A DNA stretch of 33,453 nt from contig JAUSDQ010000102.1 of the NCBI GenBank assembly GCA_030650525.1, positions 1 through 33,453 of the forward strand, in the 5' to 3' direction. The notes beneath the pieces are model-generated. The model was not told the DNA's origin. It ran no database searches and saw only the letters and a list, made by a program, of their open reading frames with translations. Each line of letters begins with the position of its first letter. Within the stretch, counting starts at the first letter, position 1. Positions 1 to 8,643 of this stretch are shown piece by piece. A program made the translations under genes and the position numbers. Source of the DNA: Sulfuricaulis sp. Lineage in GTDB: Bacteria; Pseudomonadota; Gammaproteobacteria; Acidiferrobacterales; Sulfurifustaceae.

Positions 1-160
1 TATCCGCCAGCCAGGTGGCGGCGATCATCAAGCAGGCAGAAAGCGCCGCCCCATACACGAAACGCCCGCGAAAACTGTTCAGTCCAAGACGTGCCGCCAG
101 CCGCGCAAAAAAGCGGCGTTCGCACGGGTTGTCCGCTGAAGCTGTTGCCGGGGCTGGCAT
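1..160 (-). CDS. N-terminal fragment of an unidentified membrane protein (runs off window)
   Basis: Reading the minus strand from an ATG at 160-158 gives 53 codons open to the window edge. The peptide starts MPAPATASADNPCERRFFAR and continues into a hydrophobic stretch (GAALSACLMIAATWLAD) that looks like the first membrane segment or a signal anchor. A basic, arginine-rich region precedes the hydrophobic part, as expected for a cytoplasmic N-terminus. The gene would be divergent from ppsA. In many gammaproteobacteria that position holds the PEP synthase regulatory protein PpsR, but this sequence does not resemble the start of PpsR. The ribosome-binding site is weak. Too little is present to name a family; a membrane sensor or transporter is possible. 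Confidence 0.45.
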   Translation of the reverse strand, partial: MPAPATASADNPCERRFFARLAARLGLNSFRGRFVYGAALSACLMIAATWLAD

Positions 161-264
161 CTACTTGGTTATTAAACTCTATGATGGCGTACAAAAAACA
201 AGCATAGTTCATGCCGACTCAAGAGGAACGCGTACAGCCTCCATGGGTGTATTAGAAGATTGCA

Positions 265-283
265 ATAACAACATGATTGTTAT
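265..283. promoter_or_regulatory. Perfect 7-bp dyad in the ppsA upstream region
   Basis: ATAACAA (265-271) and TTGTTAT (277-283) form a perfect inverted repeat around CATGA. It lies in the AT-rich part of the 221-bp divergent gap (161-381). Possible -10 hexamers lie in or next to it (TATAGT at 281-286, TATGAT at 295-300). The position suits an operator for ppsA or the divergent gene. No known regulator motif was recognised. The rest of the gap shows nothing else convincing. Confidence 0.35.
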
Positions 284-381
284 AGTAAATAAAATATGAT
301 TAAGCTAATGGAATTTCACGGCTCGCGCCCGGTGATTTCAATGGCAACACCCGGCGGCATGGGTTATTTTGTGCCCACGGT

Positions 382-2775
382 ATGCGTTATATCCGCACAT
401 TTTCCGAGCTGGGGATAAAAGATGTCCCGGTGGTCGGTGGTAAAAACGCTTCCCTGGGCGAGATGTTTAGTCATTTGAGCGCCGAGGGGGTACGGATTCC
501 CAACGGGTTCGCGACCACGGCTGAGGCCTACCGGCATTTTCTCGCAGAAAATAATCTCACCCAATCCATCGGCGCGCGCCTGCAGGCGCTTGATACACGC
601 GATATTGCACAACTGGAGCGGGCCGGCGCTGAAATCCGTGGCTGGATCATGGAGGCCAAAATCCCCCCGGACTTGGCCAAGGAGATCGCCGAGGCCTATG
701 GAAATCTCGCGCGTGAATACGGCCCCGACCCTGATATAGCCGTGAGAAGCTCGGCCACGGCTGAAGACCTCCCGACTGCCTCCTTTGCCGGGCAGCAGGA
801 CACCTTCCTTAATATACGCGGCGCCAAGGATCTGCTCACGGCCTGCCGGCGTGTTTACGCCTCGCTTTTCAATGACCGCGCGATTTCCTACCGCGTGCAT
901 CAGGGTTTTGCGCACGAGCACGTGGCATTGTCCGTCGGCGTGCAGAAAATGGTGCGGTCCGATGTCGGTTCATCCGGCGTTATGTTTACCCTCGATACCG
1001 AGACCGGTTTCCGTAATGTCGTCTACATAACCGCCGCCTATGGTTTGGGTGAAAACGTGGTTCAAGGAGCGGTTAATCCCGATGAGTTCTATGTATTTAA
1101 ACCCGCGCTCCTGGCGGGCAAGCGGCCAATTCTGAAACGCCAACTTGGCAGCAAGGCGTTAAAGATGGTTTACACGCATGACACGACCGAGGGTGTGGCC
1201 GTCGGCAATATCGATGTGCCCGAGACCGATCGACGGCGTTTTTCGTTGACCGATGACGATGTGCTCGAACTGGCACGCTTTGCGGTGAAGATTGAAACAC
1301 ATTACTCAAAAGGCGCGGGCCGCGACATGCCCATGGATATCGAGTGGGCCAAGGACGGCGTGGACGGCAAGCTCTATGTCGTGCAGGCCCGTCCCGAGAC
1401 GGTCCGCTCGCGGGAGTCGCGCAATGACTACGAGGTTTATTATCTGGAATCGCGCGGAGCAATCCTGACTTCCGGAAAAAGCGTGGGGCGCCGCATTGCC
1501 GGCGGTTGTGCGCGCGTCATCGATGATGTGGCCGACATGTCGCAACTGCGTCAGGGCGAGGTGCTGGTCACCGACATGACCGACCCGGACTGGGAACCCG
1601 TGATGAAGACCGCCTGCGCCATCGTGACGAATCGTGGTGGCCGCACTTGCCATGCCGCGATTATCGCGCGCGAACTTGGCATTCCCGCCATCGTGGGCTG
1701 TGGTAACGCCACCGAAGTCATCGGTAATGGCAAGACGGTGACGGTGAATTGCGCTGAAGGAGACACCGGATTCATTTATGAAGGCGCGCAGAAATACCGC
1801 GTTGAGAAAATCTCGCTCGATACGGCGAACCGTCCGCGCACGAAAATCATGATGAATCTCGGTAATCCCGACCAGGCGTTCGAGCATTCTTTTCTGCCGA
1901 ATGACGGCGTGGGGCTGGCGCGCCTGGAATTTATTATCAATCACAGCATCCAGGTCCATCCGCGTGCGCTGCTGGAGTATGAAAAGCTCGATAAGGAAGA
2001 GCAGCAGCACATCGACCGATTGACGGCCGGTTATGACAATCGCCGCGTTTATTTCATCAATCGTCTCGCCGAGGGGGTCGGCATGATTGCCGCGGCTTTC
2101 CATCCCAAGCCGGTGATTGTGCGCTTGAGCGATTTTAAATCGAACGAATATGCCACGCTGTTCGGCGGTGCCCGTTTCGAGCCGAAAGAGGAAAACCCGA
2201 TGCTGGGCCTGCGCGGTGCTTCGCGTTATTACTCGGAATCCTTCCGCGCGAGTTTTGCACTGGAGTGTGCCGCGCTCAAGCAGGTGCGCGAGGTCATGGG
2301 CCTGACCAATGTGGCGCTGATGATCCCGTTCGTGCGCAGCGTGCCAGAGGCTCAGGAAGTCCTGAGGATTATGCGCGCTCATGGGCTGGAGCGCGGCCAG
2401 GACGGTCTGCTGGTGTATCTCATGTGTGAAATCCCGGCGAATGCCCTGCTCGCGGAGGAGTTTTTGCAGCATCTCGACGGTTTTTCCATCGGCTCCAATG
2501 ACCTGACTCAGTTGACGCTGGGCGTGGATCGGGATTCGGGGCTGGTGACAGGCTTCGATGAGCGAAATCCGGCGGTGCTGAAGCTCATGGAAATGGCGAT
2601 ACACGCGGCGCGCAAAATGGGTAAATATGCGGGTATTTGCGGGCAAGCGCCCTCGGATTATCCCGAGATCACCCAGTGGCTGGTGGGCCAGGGCATTGCC
2701 TCCATTTCGCTCAACCCGGACAGCGTGATCCCCATGACGCGTGTCGTGCAGAATGCCGAGCGGGCCTTGAAATGA
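382..2775 (+). CDS. ppsA: Phosphoenolpyruvate synthase
   Basis: This enzyme converts pyruvate, ATP and water to phosphoenolpyruvate, AMP and phosphate, the first step of gluconeogenesis from pyruvate. At 797 residues it matches the usual length of about 790. The N-terminal ATP-grasp domain carries [11 protein letters not shown] and [11 protein letters not shown]. The central swivelling domain carries [17 protein letters not shown] with the phospho-carrier histidine at residue 424. The C-terminal barrel binds pyruvate and contains [24 protein letters not shown] and [11 protein letters not shown] with the catalytic cysteine at 753. The frame is closed by a stop at 301-303 and has no earlier ATG or GTG, so the start at 382 stands even though its Shine-Dalgarno is poor. 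The gene appears monocistronic and is followed by a palindromic repeat. Identification is secure. Confidence 0.97.
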   Translation: MRYIRTFSELGIKDVPVVGGKNASLGEMFSHLSAEGVRIPNGFATTAEAYRHFLAENNLTQSIGARLQALDTRDIAQLERAGAEIRGWIMEAKIPPDLAKEIAEAYGNLAREYGPDPDIAVRSSATAEDLPTASFAGQQDTFLNIRGAKDLLTACRRVYASLFNDRAISYRVHQGFAHEHVALSVGVQKMVRSDVGSSGVMFTLDTETGFRNVVYITAAYGLGENVVQGAVNPDEFYVFKPALLAGKRPILKRQLGSKALKMVYTHDTTEGVAVGNIDVPETDRRRFSLTDDDVLELARFAVKIETHYSKGAGRDMPMDIEWAKDGVDGKLYVVQARPETVRSRESRNDYEVYYLESRGAILTSGKSVGRRIAGGCARVIDDVADMSQLRQGEVLVTDMTDPDWEPVMKTACAIVTNRGGRTCHAAIIARELGIPAIVGCGNATEVIGNGKTVTVNCAEGDTGFIYEGAQKYRVEKISLDTANRPRTKIMMNLGNPDQAFEHSFLPNDGVGLARLEFIINHSIQVHPRALLEYEKLDKEEQQHIDRLTAGYDNRRVYFINRLAEGVGMIAAAFHPKPVIVRLSDFKSNEYATLFGGARFEPKEENPMLGLRGASRYYSESFRASFALECAALKQVREVMGLTNVALMIPFVRSVPEAQEVLRIMRAHGLERGQDGLLVYLMCEIPANALLAEEFLQHLDGFSIGSNDLTQLTLGVDRDSGLVTGFDERNPAVLKLMEMAIHAARKMGKYAGICGQAPSDYPEITQWLVGQGIASISLNPDSVIPMTRVVQNAERALK

Positions 2776-2804
2776 CGGCGAACCGATACCCCCCAACCCC
2801 GTCT

Positions 2805-2951
2805 AAGAGTTTGTTGAAAAACTCTTTTCCCTTCTCCCTCGGGGAGAAGGTGAGGATGAGGGGGATATTAAAAACAAATACTTAACGAAAGATGATCGCC
2901 CTCACCCCTGCCCTCTCCCGTAGGGAGAGGGAGTTTTTCAACAAACTCCTA
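2805..2951. repeat. MITE-like long imperfect palindrome
   Basis: The arms GAGTTTGTTGAAAAACTC (2807-2824) and GAGTTTTTCAACAAACTC (2931-2948) are exact reverse complements. The match extends outward with one mismatch (TAAGAG against CTCCTA). Inside them, CTTCTCCCTC...GGGGAGAAGG near 2831-2850 and CCCTCTCCC...GGGAGAGGG at 2911-2931 form further matching arms around an AT-rich centre. The whole element of about 147 bp could fold into one long hairpin. It contains no open reading frame of note. The structure fits a nonautonomous miniature element or intergenic palindromic repeat, and as RNA it could end ppsA transcription or protect its 3' end. Confidence 0.7.
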
Positions 2952-3039
2952 ATGCTGGCACGGCGCTCAAGCTGCCAGTATGATCGTGGACTGTAGCATG
3001 CCAATTCGACAACGTCTGACCAGTGAGATTCATATCGAT

Positions 3040-3780
3040 ATGTTGCGTCAACTTTTGCTGTGCCTTATTGGATTAGCATTTTCCTTTTCTGCCGTCGCCG
3101 GTGAACAGGAGATGAAACAGGTGAAAGCGGAACTTGTTCGTTCTTTCCCTGAGCTCTCAGCGGCGACGATCAAGCCGGCGCCGGCTTCCGGACTGTATGA
3201 AATTGTGCTCGATGCCCAGGTCTTATACACCTCGTCGGACGGCAAATATCTATTTACGGGCGATCTTATTGAGGTGGGACCGCGCACGAACCTCACCGAG
3301 GAACGGCGTGCGGCGATACGTGAACAGTTGCTCAATGCGGTGGGTGAAGAGAACATGATAGTCATGGGACCGGAGAAACCCAAACGCACCCTCACGGTGT
3401 TCACCGACGTGGATTGTCCGTATTGCTCCAAGTTCCATCTTGACGTGCCTGAGCTCAACAAGCAGGGAGTCAAGGTGCGTTACCTGTTCTATCCGCGCGC
3501 GGGCATAAATTCCGAAACCTATCGGCGCACCGTGGCTGTGTGGTGCGCCAAAGACCGCGTGCAGGCAATCGGTATCGCCAAGGCCGGCGGCAAAGTGGAC
3601 ATGAAGACCTGCCCGAATCCGGTTGAAAAACATTTTTTGCTTGGGCAGCGACTGGGGGTTGACGGTACACCGACTATTTTCATCGACGACGGTAAAAAGG
3701 TTCCAGGTTATGTGCCAGCGCCAAGACTTCTCGGCATGCTTGGCATCACGGCGGAGTCACGGAGCCAGGCACCGCAGTAA
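3040..3780 (+). CDS. dsbC: Periplasmic thiol:disulfide interchange protein, DsbC family
   Basis: DsbC shuffles wrong disulfides in exported proteins and is kept reduced by DsbD. From the ATG at 3040 the protein has 246 residues. It starts with a signal peptide (MLRQLLLCLIGLAFSFSAVA, then GEQE). An N-terminal dimerisation domain follows, then a thioredoxin fold with the active site CPYC at residues 126-129 inside FTDVDCPYCSKFH. The cis-proline loop reads GVDGTPTIF. A second cysteine pair (VWCAKD and KTCPNP) matches the structural disulfide of DsbC. The frame stays open upstream to 2980, but only the 3040 start puts the signal peptide at the N-terminus. The ribosome-binding site is weak. A GGDEF gene follows after 16 bases, so the two may be cotranscribed. 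Confidence 0.9.
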   Translation: MLRQLLLCLIGLAFSFSAVAGEQEMKQVKAELVRSFPELSAATIKPAPASGLYEIVLDAQVLYTSSDGKYLFTGDLIEVGPRTNLTEERRAAIREQLLNAVGEENMIVMGPEKPKRTLTVFTDVDCPYCSKFHLDVPELNKQGVKVRYLFYPRAGINSETYRRTVAVWCAKDRVQAIGIAKAGGKVDMKTCPNPVEKHFLLGQRLGVDGTPTIFIDDGKKVPGYVPAPRLLGMLGITAESRSQAPQ

Positions 3781-3796
3781 CCGAAAGGACGGGGGA

Positions 3797-4879
3797 ATGG
3801 AGCAAGGAGGAACAACTCTGGATCGAGAGTGGTTGAGGCTCCGTAACCAATTGCGCGATAACGAACGCATCTGGGCCGGTTTCCGCCAAATCGAAGTGCA
3901 GATGATCGGTTCGCACTCGCTGACCGACCTCATTGGAGTCATTACGCAAGGCATTCCGGAAGTATTCCCTGGAATCGATTGCGTGACCCTGGCTTGCGTC
4001 GACCCTGAATATGAAATGTTGCGCCTGATAGAAAAAGGCGCTTCGGTATTGCAGCCGAACAGCTTCGTGGCCATCACGCGCGAAACCTTGGACGGGCTGT
4101 TTACCCGTCCGTGGCTGCCGCGGCTCGGCCCGGCCGATGCGCACCTTCACTCCCTGCTTTTCTCGGATAATCCCAGCGCCTCAGGTTCCGTGGCGCTTTC
4201 CCCGCTTATTCGCCGTGGCGAGCTGATCGGAATTCTCAACCAGGGTAGCCGCGATCCCAGGCACTTTATATCCGGCACGGCCACTGACCTGCTCGAACAT
4301 CTTGCCGCCGTGGCGGCCCTGTGTATCGATAACGCCATCAATCAGGAACGGCTCAAGCTCGACGGCCTCACCGATCCGTTGACAGGCGTTTCCAATCGGC
4401 GTTTTTTCGAGCGCCGCATTGCGGAAGAAGTCGAACGCTGGGCGCGCCAGGTTGGCCCGCTGGTGTGCATGATGGTGGATGTCGACTTCTTCAAGCAAGT
4501 GAACGATCAATACGGTCACCAGGTCGGTGACCGTGTGTTGCGCCAGATTGCCAGTATTCTCGGGCAGGATCTGCGCGGCAGCGACGTGCTGGCGCGTTAC
4601 GGCGGCGAGGAATTCGTGCTGCTGCTGCCGGGTGCTTCGGCTGCCCAAGGGGCGGCGATTGCGGAGCGCTTGCGCGCCAATATTGCCCACAGCGCCTTTG
4701 TCATTCCCGAGGGGATTGATCTGAACGTGACCGTCAGCGTGGGTTTTGCCTGCCTCGAACCGGGTGTCGATTCCTACGGGTCTGACCCCTCCGTCTGGCT
4801 GTTTCAGCGGGTGGACGCGGCGCTCTACCAGGCCAAACAGACCGGACGCAACCGGGTGATCCAGGCGCCGCCGGAATAA
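3797..4879 (+). CDS. Diguanylate cyclase with N-terminal DUF484/GAF-like sensor
   Basis: The protein has 360 residues. The N-terminal half (about 1-185) resembles the DUF484/GAF-like fold, and no transmembrane segment is visible, so it is probably cytosolic. The C-terminal half is a GGDEF domain starting at LTDPLTGVSNRRFFE. The catalytic motif is GGEEF at 269-273, and the metal-binding region MVDVDFFKQVND is intact. An inhibitory I-site RGSD (260-263) lies the expected five residues before GGEEF, so an active, feedback-inhibited enzyme making c-di-GMP is likely. The ATG at 3797 is preceded by a strong purine-rich site (AAGGACGGGGG), which favours it over the longer frame starting inside dsbC. 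The gene converges on the AddA-like gene with one base between the stops. The signal sensed is unknown. Confidence 0.9.
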   Translation: MEQGGTTLDREWLRLRNQLRDNERIWAGFRQIEVQMIGSHSLTDLIGVITQGIPEVFPGIDCVTLACVDPEYEMLRLIEKGASVLQPNSFVAITRETLDGLFTRPWLPRLGPADAHLHSLLFSDNPSASGSVALSPLIRRGELIGILNQGSRDPRHFISGTATDLLEHLAAVAALCIDNAINQERLKLDGLTDPLTGVSNRRFFERRIAEEVERWARQVGPLVCMMVDVDFFKQVNDQYGHQVGDRVLRQIASILGQDLRGSDVLARYGGEEFVLLLPGASAAQGAAIAERLRANIAHSAFVIPEGIDLNVTVSVGFACLEPGVDSYGSDPSVWLFQRVDAALYQAKQTGRNRVIQAPPE

Positions 4880-4880
4880 G

Positions 4881-7800
4881 TTACGGCGTTAACTCCACGA
4901 CGCCGCCACAGGCGGTAAATAGCAGTATCAGCCGTAATTTTTTCTGCGGCCAAAGCTGGTGGGCCCCGGCGGCGTAGCGGTGCATCTGTTCGGTAAAATC
5001 CTGCGCCAGTTGCGCGATGTTTCCCGGCACGGCCCGCGCGTGTGTCTTGTAGTCGATGAGAATAATTTCAGTCTCCGGCATCACCAGCCGGTCAATAATG
5101 CCGAAGACATCGCGTTCGCCCTCGCGATAAAGTATCGGGACTTCGTTGCGTGCCGTCCGGTAGCGGGCGGGATCGAAGAAGTCGCGCAAGCCCGCGTCAT
5201 CGACTACTCGGCAGGCCTCCTGCCACCAGGCATTAAATTCCTCTGTGGTCGGCCAGTCGGGATATTCACGGCGCAATTTCATCTCGATGGACGACCGTGT
5301 ATCGCCGCTGGTTAACCGGTCCAACATGCGATGAATGACCACGCCGCGGCGCCGCACTTCCGTGCGCGTTTCTGACGGCGCGAACTGTTCTTCCGGACCG
5401 TCGTCTTCCACATTACTAATGGACTTGCTGGGATGAACTACGCGGGTCTCAGGCATGGATGGAAATGGCTTTGTCAGCGATGGGTCTAGCAAAAATTTCG
5501 CGGAGGTTTTTTGCGACGTATTCAGCTTGAGCGATTCGGGATTTCCGAATTCAAGTCGTGCGTAGGTATTGAACACGGATACCCCGTCATCGGCGGATAC
5601 GGAAGCAAGCTCAAGTCCGGCACGCGTTGCTTCACCGGTGTTTGCTGCCCGGCGCAGGCGGTTTTCAATAAAGCCATACCACCCGCGTCCCTGTCCCTCG
5701 CGACCGGGCTCACAGCCTGAGACGAAAAGCACCTGTTTGGCGCGTGTCAGCGCCACATACAACAAATTCGCCTCTTCGCGACGGACCGGCCATAGTTGTT
5801 CATGCAGCAGGGCTTGGCTGAGATCGTCCTGCATGTCTTTATTGCCGGTGAGATGGAAATAGCGTGGATGCGGATCCGCCACGGGCCATTCAATCAGCGC
5901 CCGGATCCCGCGTTCGCGATTGCCGGGATCGCGCGCGGCGTCGGCGAGAAATACCACGGGCGCTTCCAATCCCTTGGCGGCGTGAATGGTCATGATACGC
6001 ACGCGCGGTTCACGGTTCCACGCCGGCTCCGCCGGCGACGTGGTGTCATCTTGTGACAGTCGTTCCAGGTAGCCGAGAAAATGGGAAAGACTCGGGTAGC
6101 GACCGCTGTCGACTTCCAGCGCCAGCTCGAGGAAACGATTGAGGTTGGCTTCCACGCGTGAACGCATATGCGGCGCGGCAGCGGCGAGATAGCGGGCAAT
6201 AATATTGCCTTCGTTGTAGACACGGTCAAGCAGATCATGCACCGGAATCAGGTCGGCATAACCGCTCCAGCGCGGCAGCAGCTGTCGCGCACGCGCGAGC
6301 GCACTGTTGTGCGCGGCATCGTCCGGCAAGCGCATCAGGCGTTCGCGCCACGGTCCCGGCGGGTGCTGTGCCAAGTGGAGCAGATCCGCTTCGGCGGCGG
6401 CAAAAATGGGCGACCGCAGGACCGAGGCCAGTGCCAGATTGTTATACGGCTCGACCAGCGTCCGGAGCAGATGCATGAGGTCGCGTATCTCCAGCGACTG
6501 CAGGAAAGCCCCGCGTCCCGTGCCAATATAAGGTATACCGGCGCGGCGCAGGGCCTCTTCGTAAAGCCGCGCGTGGGTCCGGTCGCGCAGCAAAATCATG
6601 ATATCGCTCCCCGCGAGCGGGCGCAGGGACGCTCCGTCCACTACCGGCATCCCCAGAAGCTCACGGATTTTCCCGGCGATCAGGTCGCCTTCCTCGCGGT
6701 GTCGAATATCCTCATCGGTCAGACGCGGTCGATCGAGCGGATTGCGCCATGCTGGGCCGGCCGCATCGCTGTTAGAGCGCTTTTGCCGGATCAATGGCAG
6801 CAACTCGGCGCGGCCCCACAGATGTTCACGATAGGTGGCGTGGGGCAGAAAATCCTGTAGCGAATAATCACCGGCGGCATCGGAACTGTCGGCGCTGTCA
6901 CGGTGAAAGATGATGTTCACGAAACGGATAATGGCGGGCGACGAGCGCCAGGAAATGTGTTGTGTGAGGGTCTGGGCCTGCGCCTGCTGCTGGAGCCACA
7001 GACGCGCGGTGTGGAACAGCCGCGGGTCCGCGCGACGGAAGCGGTAAATGGATTGTTTCTCATCGCCCACGAGAAACACGCTGCGGCGGCGTTCCGGATC
7101 GCCGGCGGCCATCTCTTCCAGCAGCGGAAGCAGCAACCGCCACTGCGTCGGATTGGTGTCCTGGAATTCATCCACCAGCAAATGATCGATGCGTTGGTCC
7201 AGTTTGTACTGTACCCACTCCGCGTGCTGACTGCGTTTCAGCAGGCGGTAGGTCTTCCATTCCAGATCGGCGAAGTCGAGCAAGCCTTGCTCCGCCTTGA
7301 GCCGCTGATATTCCGTGAGCAGCGCCTCGCCGCAAGTATACCAGGCGCGCGAAACCAGGTACGTCCAGTGGCGCTTGTATTCTTTTTGTGCGGCGCGCAG
7401 GTGCGCGGTCATTGCTTCGTGAAGTTCGACCAATTCATCCGCCTTGCCGGCGCCCAGACTTTTCACCAAGGTTTGAGAAAGTTTCAGCTGGCGTGGCTCG
7501 CCGCTGCCGGTCAAAAGCACGTCACTGATTCCGGTAAAGGCGCGCGTGGGCGGCATTCGATCGGATAAGGCGCGCGATAATTTTTCGATGAATTTCCGGT
7601 TTGTCGCCGTCGGATGTCCAGCCAGCAGTTCGCTGTAGCGCATGAGCTGTTGGCGTAACGTCGGATCCTGCATGAATGCGGCGAGGGGATCGACGTCCTC
7701 GGAGACCTGGAGGAGTTGGTGTAGCCGTGTGGCGGATAGCATCACCGGATCGATGGCGTCTTCGGTGTACGCCCACCAGTCGCTGCGGTGCGCCACAAAG

Positions 7801-8363
7801 TCATTCAATGCCTTGCGAGTGTTCAGCACCCCGCCGCATTCCTTCAGCAGCAAATCCAAGGCTTCGGCCACTGGACTTTCCTTTTCCCGGGTCAATTTCC
7901 GGTCGAGCGCCAGCCAGGCGGCAGCTTCGATTTCCGCCGTTGTTTCAACCAGCTCAAATCCGGCGGGAACGTCCGCCTCAAGCGGAAAACGCCGCAGAAT
8001 CTCCTGGCAGAACGAATGGAAAGTGGTCGCGCGCAGAATATGAATGGCGTTTAAATGTTTCTCATAAAGGCCGCGCGCTGTTTCACGGACGGACTGATCT
8101 GTTTTGGCCCCCAGTTCGGTGAGGTGCTTGACGAGCGTTGCTTCATCGCTGCTGGCAAGCGCCAGCAGTCTTGCGGCGATGCGTTCTTGAATTTCACCGG
8201 CGGCTTTGCGCGTGAAGGTAATCGCCAGAATCGCCCCGGGCGCGCTGCCCGCGAGCAACAGCCGGATGATACGGCTGGTTAACAGCCAGGTTTTGCCCGT
8301 GCCCGCCGCCGCATGGACGACCACATTGTTTTCCGGGGCCGTGGCGAGCGGAATATCGATCAT
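4881..8363 (-). CDS. AddA-like UvrD-family helicase with C-terminal PD-(D/E)XK nuclease
   Basis: This 1160-residue protein is a superfamily 1A helicase of the AddA/RecB type, expected to unwind and resect double-strand breaks for RecA. Walker A is AAAGTGKT (18-25), followed by the SF1 region ILAITFTRKAAGEIQERI. Walker B/motif II is LLVDEFQDTNPTQW (near 395). Later helicase motifs include VGDEKQSIYRFRRADP, IMTIHAAKGLEAPVVFLAD and LLYVALTRAK. The C-terminus holds a nuclease domain with GIIDRLV and IDYKT (about 1103-1107). The partner AddB-like gene lies upstream on the same strand after 280 bp, an unusually large gap for this pair, and that gap holds a candidate small RNA on the other strand. 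The ATG at 8363 sits just before the nucleotide-binding region as expected. The role is secure at family level; the pair's exact name varies between lineages. Confidence 0.92.
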   Translation of the reverse strand: MIDIPLATAPENNVVVHAAAGTGKTWLLTSRIIRLLLAGSAPGAILAITFTRKAAGEIQERIAARLLALASSDEATLVKHLTELGAKTDQSVRETARGLYEKHLNAIHILRATTFHSFCQEILRRFPLEADVPAGFELVETTAEIEAAAWLALDRKLTREKESPVAEALDLLLKECGGVLNTRKALNDFVAHRSDWWAYTEDAIDPVMLSATRLHQLLQVSEDVDPLAAFMQDPTLRQQLMRYSELLAGHPTATNRKFIEKLSRALSDRMPPTRAFTGISDVLLTGSGEPRQLKLSQTLVKSLGAGKADELVELHEAMTAHLRAAQKEYKRHWTYLVSRAWYTCGEALLTEYQRLKAEQGLLDFADLEWKTYRLLKRSQHAEWVQYKLDQRIDHLLVDEFQDTNPTQWRLLLPLLEEMAAGDPERRRSVFLVGDEKQSIYRFRRADPRLFHTARLWLQQQAQAQTLTQHISWRSSPAIIRFVNIIFHRDSADSSDAAGDYSLQDFLPHATYREHLWGRAELLPLIRQKRSNSDAAGPAWRNPLDRPRLTDEDIRHREEGDLIAGKIRELLGMPVVDGASLRPLAGSDIMILLRDRTHARLYEEALRRAGIPYIGTGRGAFLQSLEIRDLMHLLRTLVEPYNNLALASVLRSPIFAAAEADLLHLAQHPPGPWRERLMRLPDDAAHNSALARARQLLPRWSGYADLIPVHDLLDRVYNEGNIIARYLAAAAPHMRSRVEANLNRFLELALEVDSGRYPSLSHFLGYLERLSQDDTTSPAEPAWNREPRVRIMTIHAAKGLEAPVVFLADAARDPGNRERGIRALIEWPVADPHPRYFHLTGNKDMQDDLSQALLHEQLWPVRREEANLLYVALTRAKQVLFVSGCEPGREGQGRGWYGFIENRLRRAANTGEATRAGLELASVSADDGVSVFNTYARLEFGNPESLKLNTSQKTSAKFLLDPSLTKPFPSMPETRVVHPSKSISNVEDDGPEEQFAPSETRTEVRRRGVVIHRMLDRLTSGDTRSSIEMKLRREYPDWPTTEEFNAWWQEACRVVDDAGLRDFFDPARYRTARNEVPILYREGERDVFGIIDRLVMPETEIILIDYKTHARAVPGNIAQLAQDFTEQMHRYAAGAHQLWPQKKLRLILLFTACGGVVELTP

Positions 8364-8459
8364 GTGAATCTGCTCAAAAAAGCGGCAGGCATTCCGGCTT
8401 TTCTCATAACCTCATGATTTCTATTCATTATCAATGGATTTTCTCGAAAGAAGCGGCGC

Positions 8460-8487
8460 TTGCATCTTCGTGGCCCGCGCCTATAGT
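8460..8487 (+). promoter_or_regulatory. Sigma-70-like promoter of the candidate small RNA
   Basis: TTGCAT (8460-8465) and TATAGT (8482-8487) are separated by 16 bases on the plus strand, between two minus-strand genes. The -10 matches the consensus at five of six positions; the -35 is weak. Transcription would begin around 8491-8496. No GacA-type box (TGTAAG with CTTACA) was seen upstream. Confidence 0.55.
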
Positions 8488-8490
8488 TAA

Positions 8491-8638
8491 TGGAGGAACG
8501 GAAGCCCAATACGGATATACCGCAGCTGACGACAGGGGACGTAGTTAGGGATGTCTTAAGGAATGCAAGGATGCGTTCCGCAAGAATGTGATCAGTAGAT
8601 ATACCGGAGGTGGCCAAGAATGGCCGCCTCTTTTTTTG
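8491..8638 (+). ncRNA. Candidate Csr/Rsm-type regulatory small RNA
   Basis: This plus-strand segment lies between two minus-strand genes and is bounded by a promoter (8460-8487) and an intrinsic terminator (8607-8637), giving a transcript of about 145 nt. It is rich in GGA: ATGGA at 8490, ACGGA at 8498 and 8511, GGGGA at 8535, AGGGA at 8547, AAGGA at 8558 and 8567. The clearest hairpin has stem GGAATGC (8560-8566) paired with GCGTTCC (8573-8579) and loop AAGGAT, so a GGA is exposed in the loop, as in CsrA/RsmA binding sites. A second hairpin could expose ACAGGGGA at 8532-8539 between ACG and CGT. The 9-mer GATATACCG occurs twice (8514-8522, 8598-8606). No good reading frame is evident. The layout resembles RsmY/RsmZ or CsrB sponge RNAs. 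Alternatively it acts as antisense RNA to the addB-addA transcript. The call rests on motifs only. Confidence 0.5.
8607..8637 (+). terminator. Rho-independent terminator of the candidate small RNA
   Basis: GAGGTGGCC (8607-8615) pairs with GGCCGCCTC (8622-8630), nine pairs with one G-U, around the loop AAGAAT. Seven T residues follow directly (8631-8637). The T-run lies only on the plus-strand side, so the terminator cannot serve the minus-strand genes around it. Confidence 0.85.
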
Positions 8639-8643
8639 TCCGG

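Noticed and set aside
15-299. 94-residue plus-strand frame at the window start
   Set aside because: Overlaps the more membrane-protein-like minus-strand frame, has low-complexity Arg/Ala composition and runs through the AT-rich regulatory gap.
341-418. Short frame [15 protein letters not shown]... overlapping the ppsA start
   Set aside because: Considered as a leader peptide, but it has no good ribosome-binding site and no regulatory codon run.
1306-2796. 496-residue open frame on the minus strand opposite ppsA
   Set aside because: It lies entirely across a secure gene, has His/Arg-rich composition typical of antisense frames in GC-rich DNA, and shows no domain.
6168-6860. 230-residue plus-strand frame opposite the AddA-like gene
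   Set aside because: Antisense shadow; the minus-strand protein carries continuous helicase motifs through this region.
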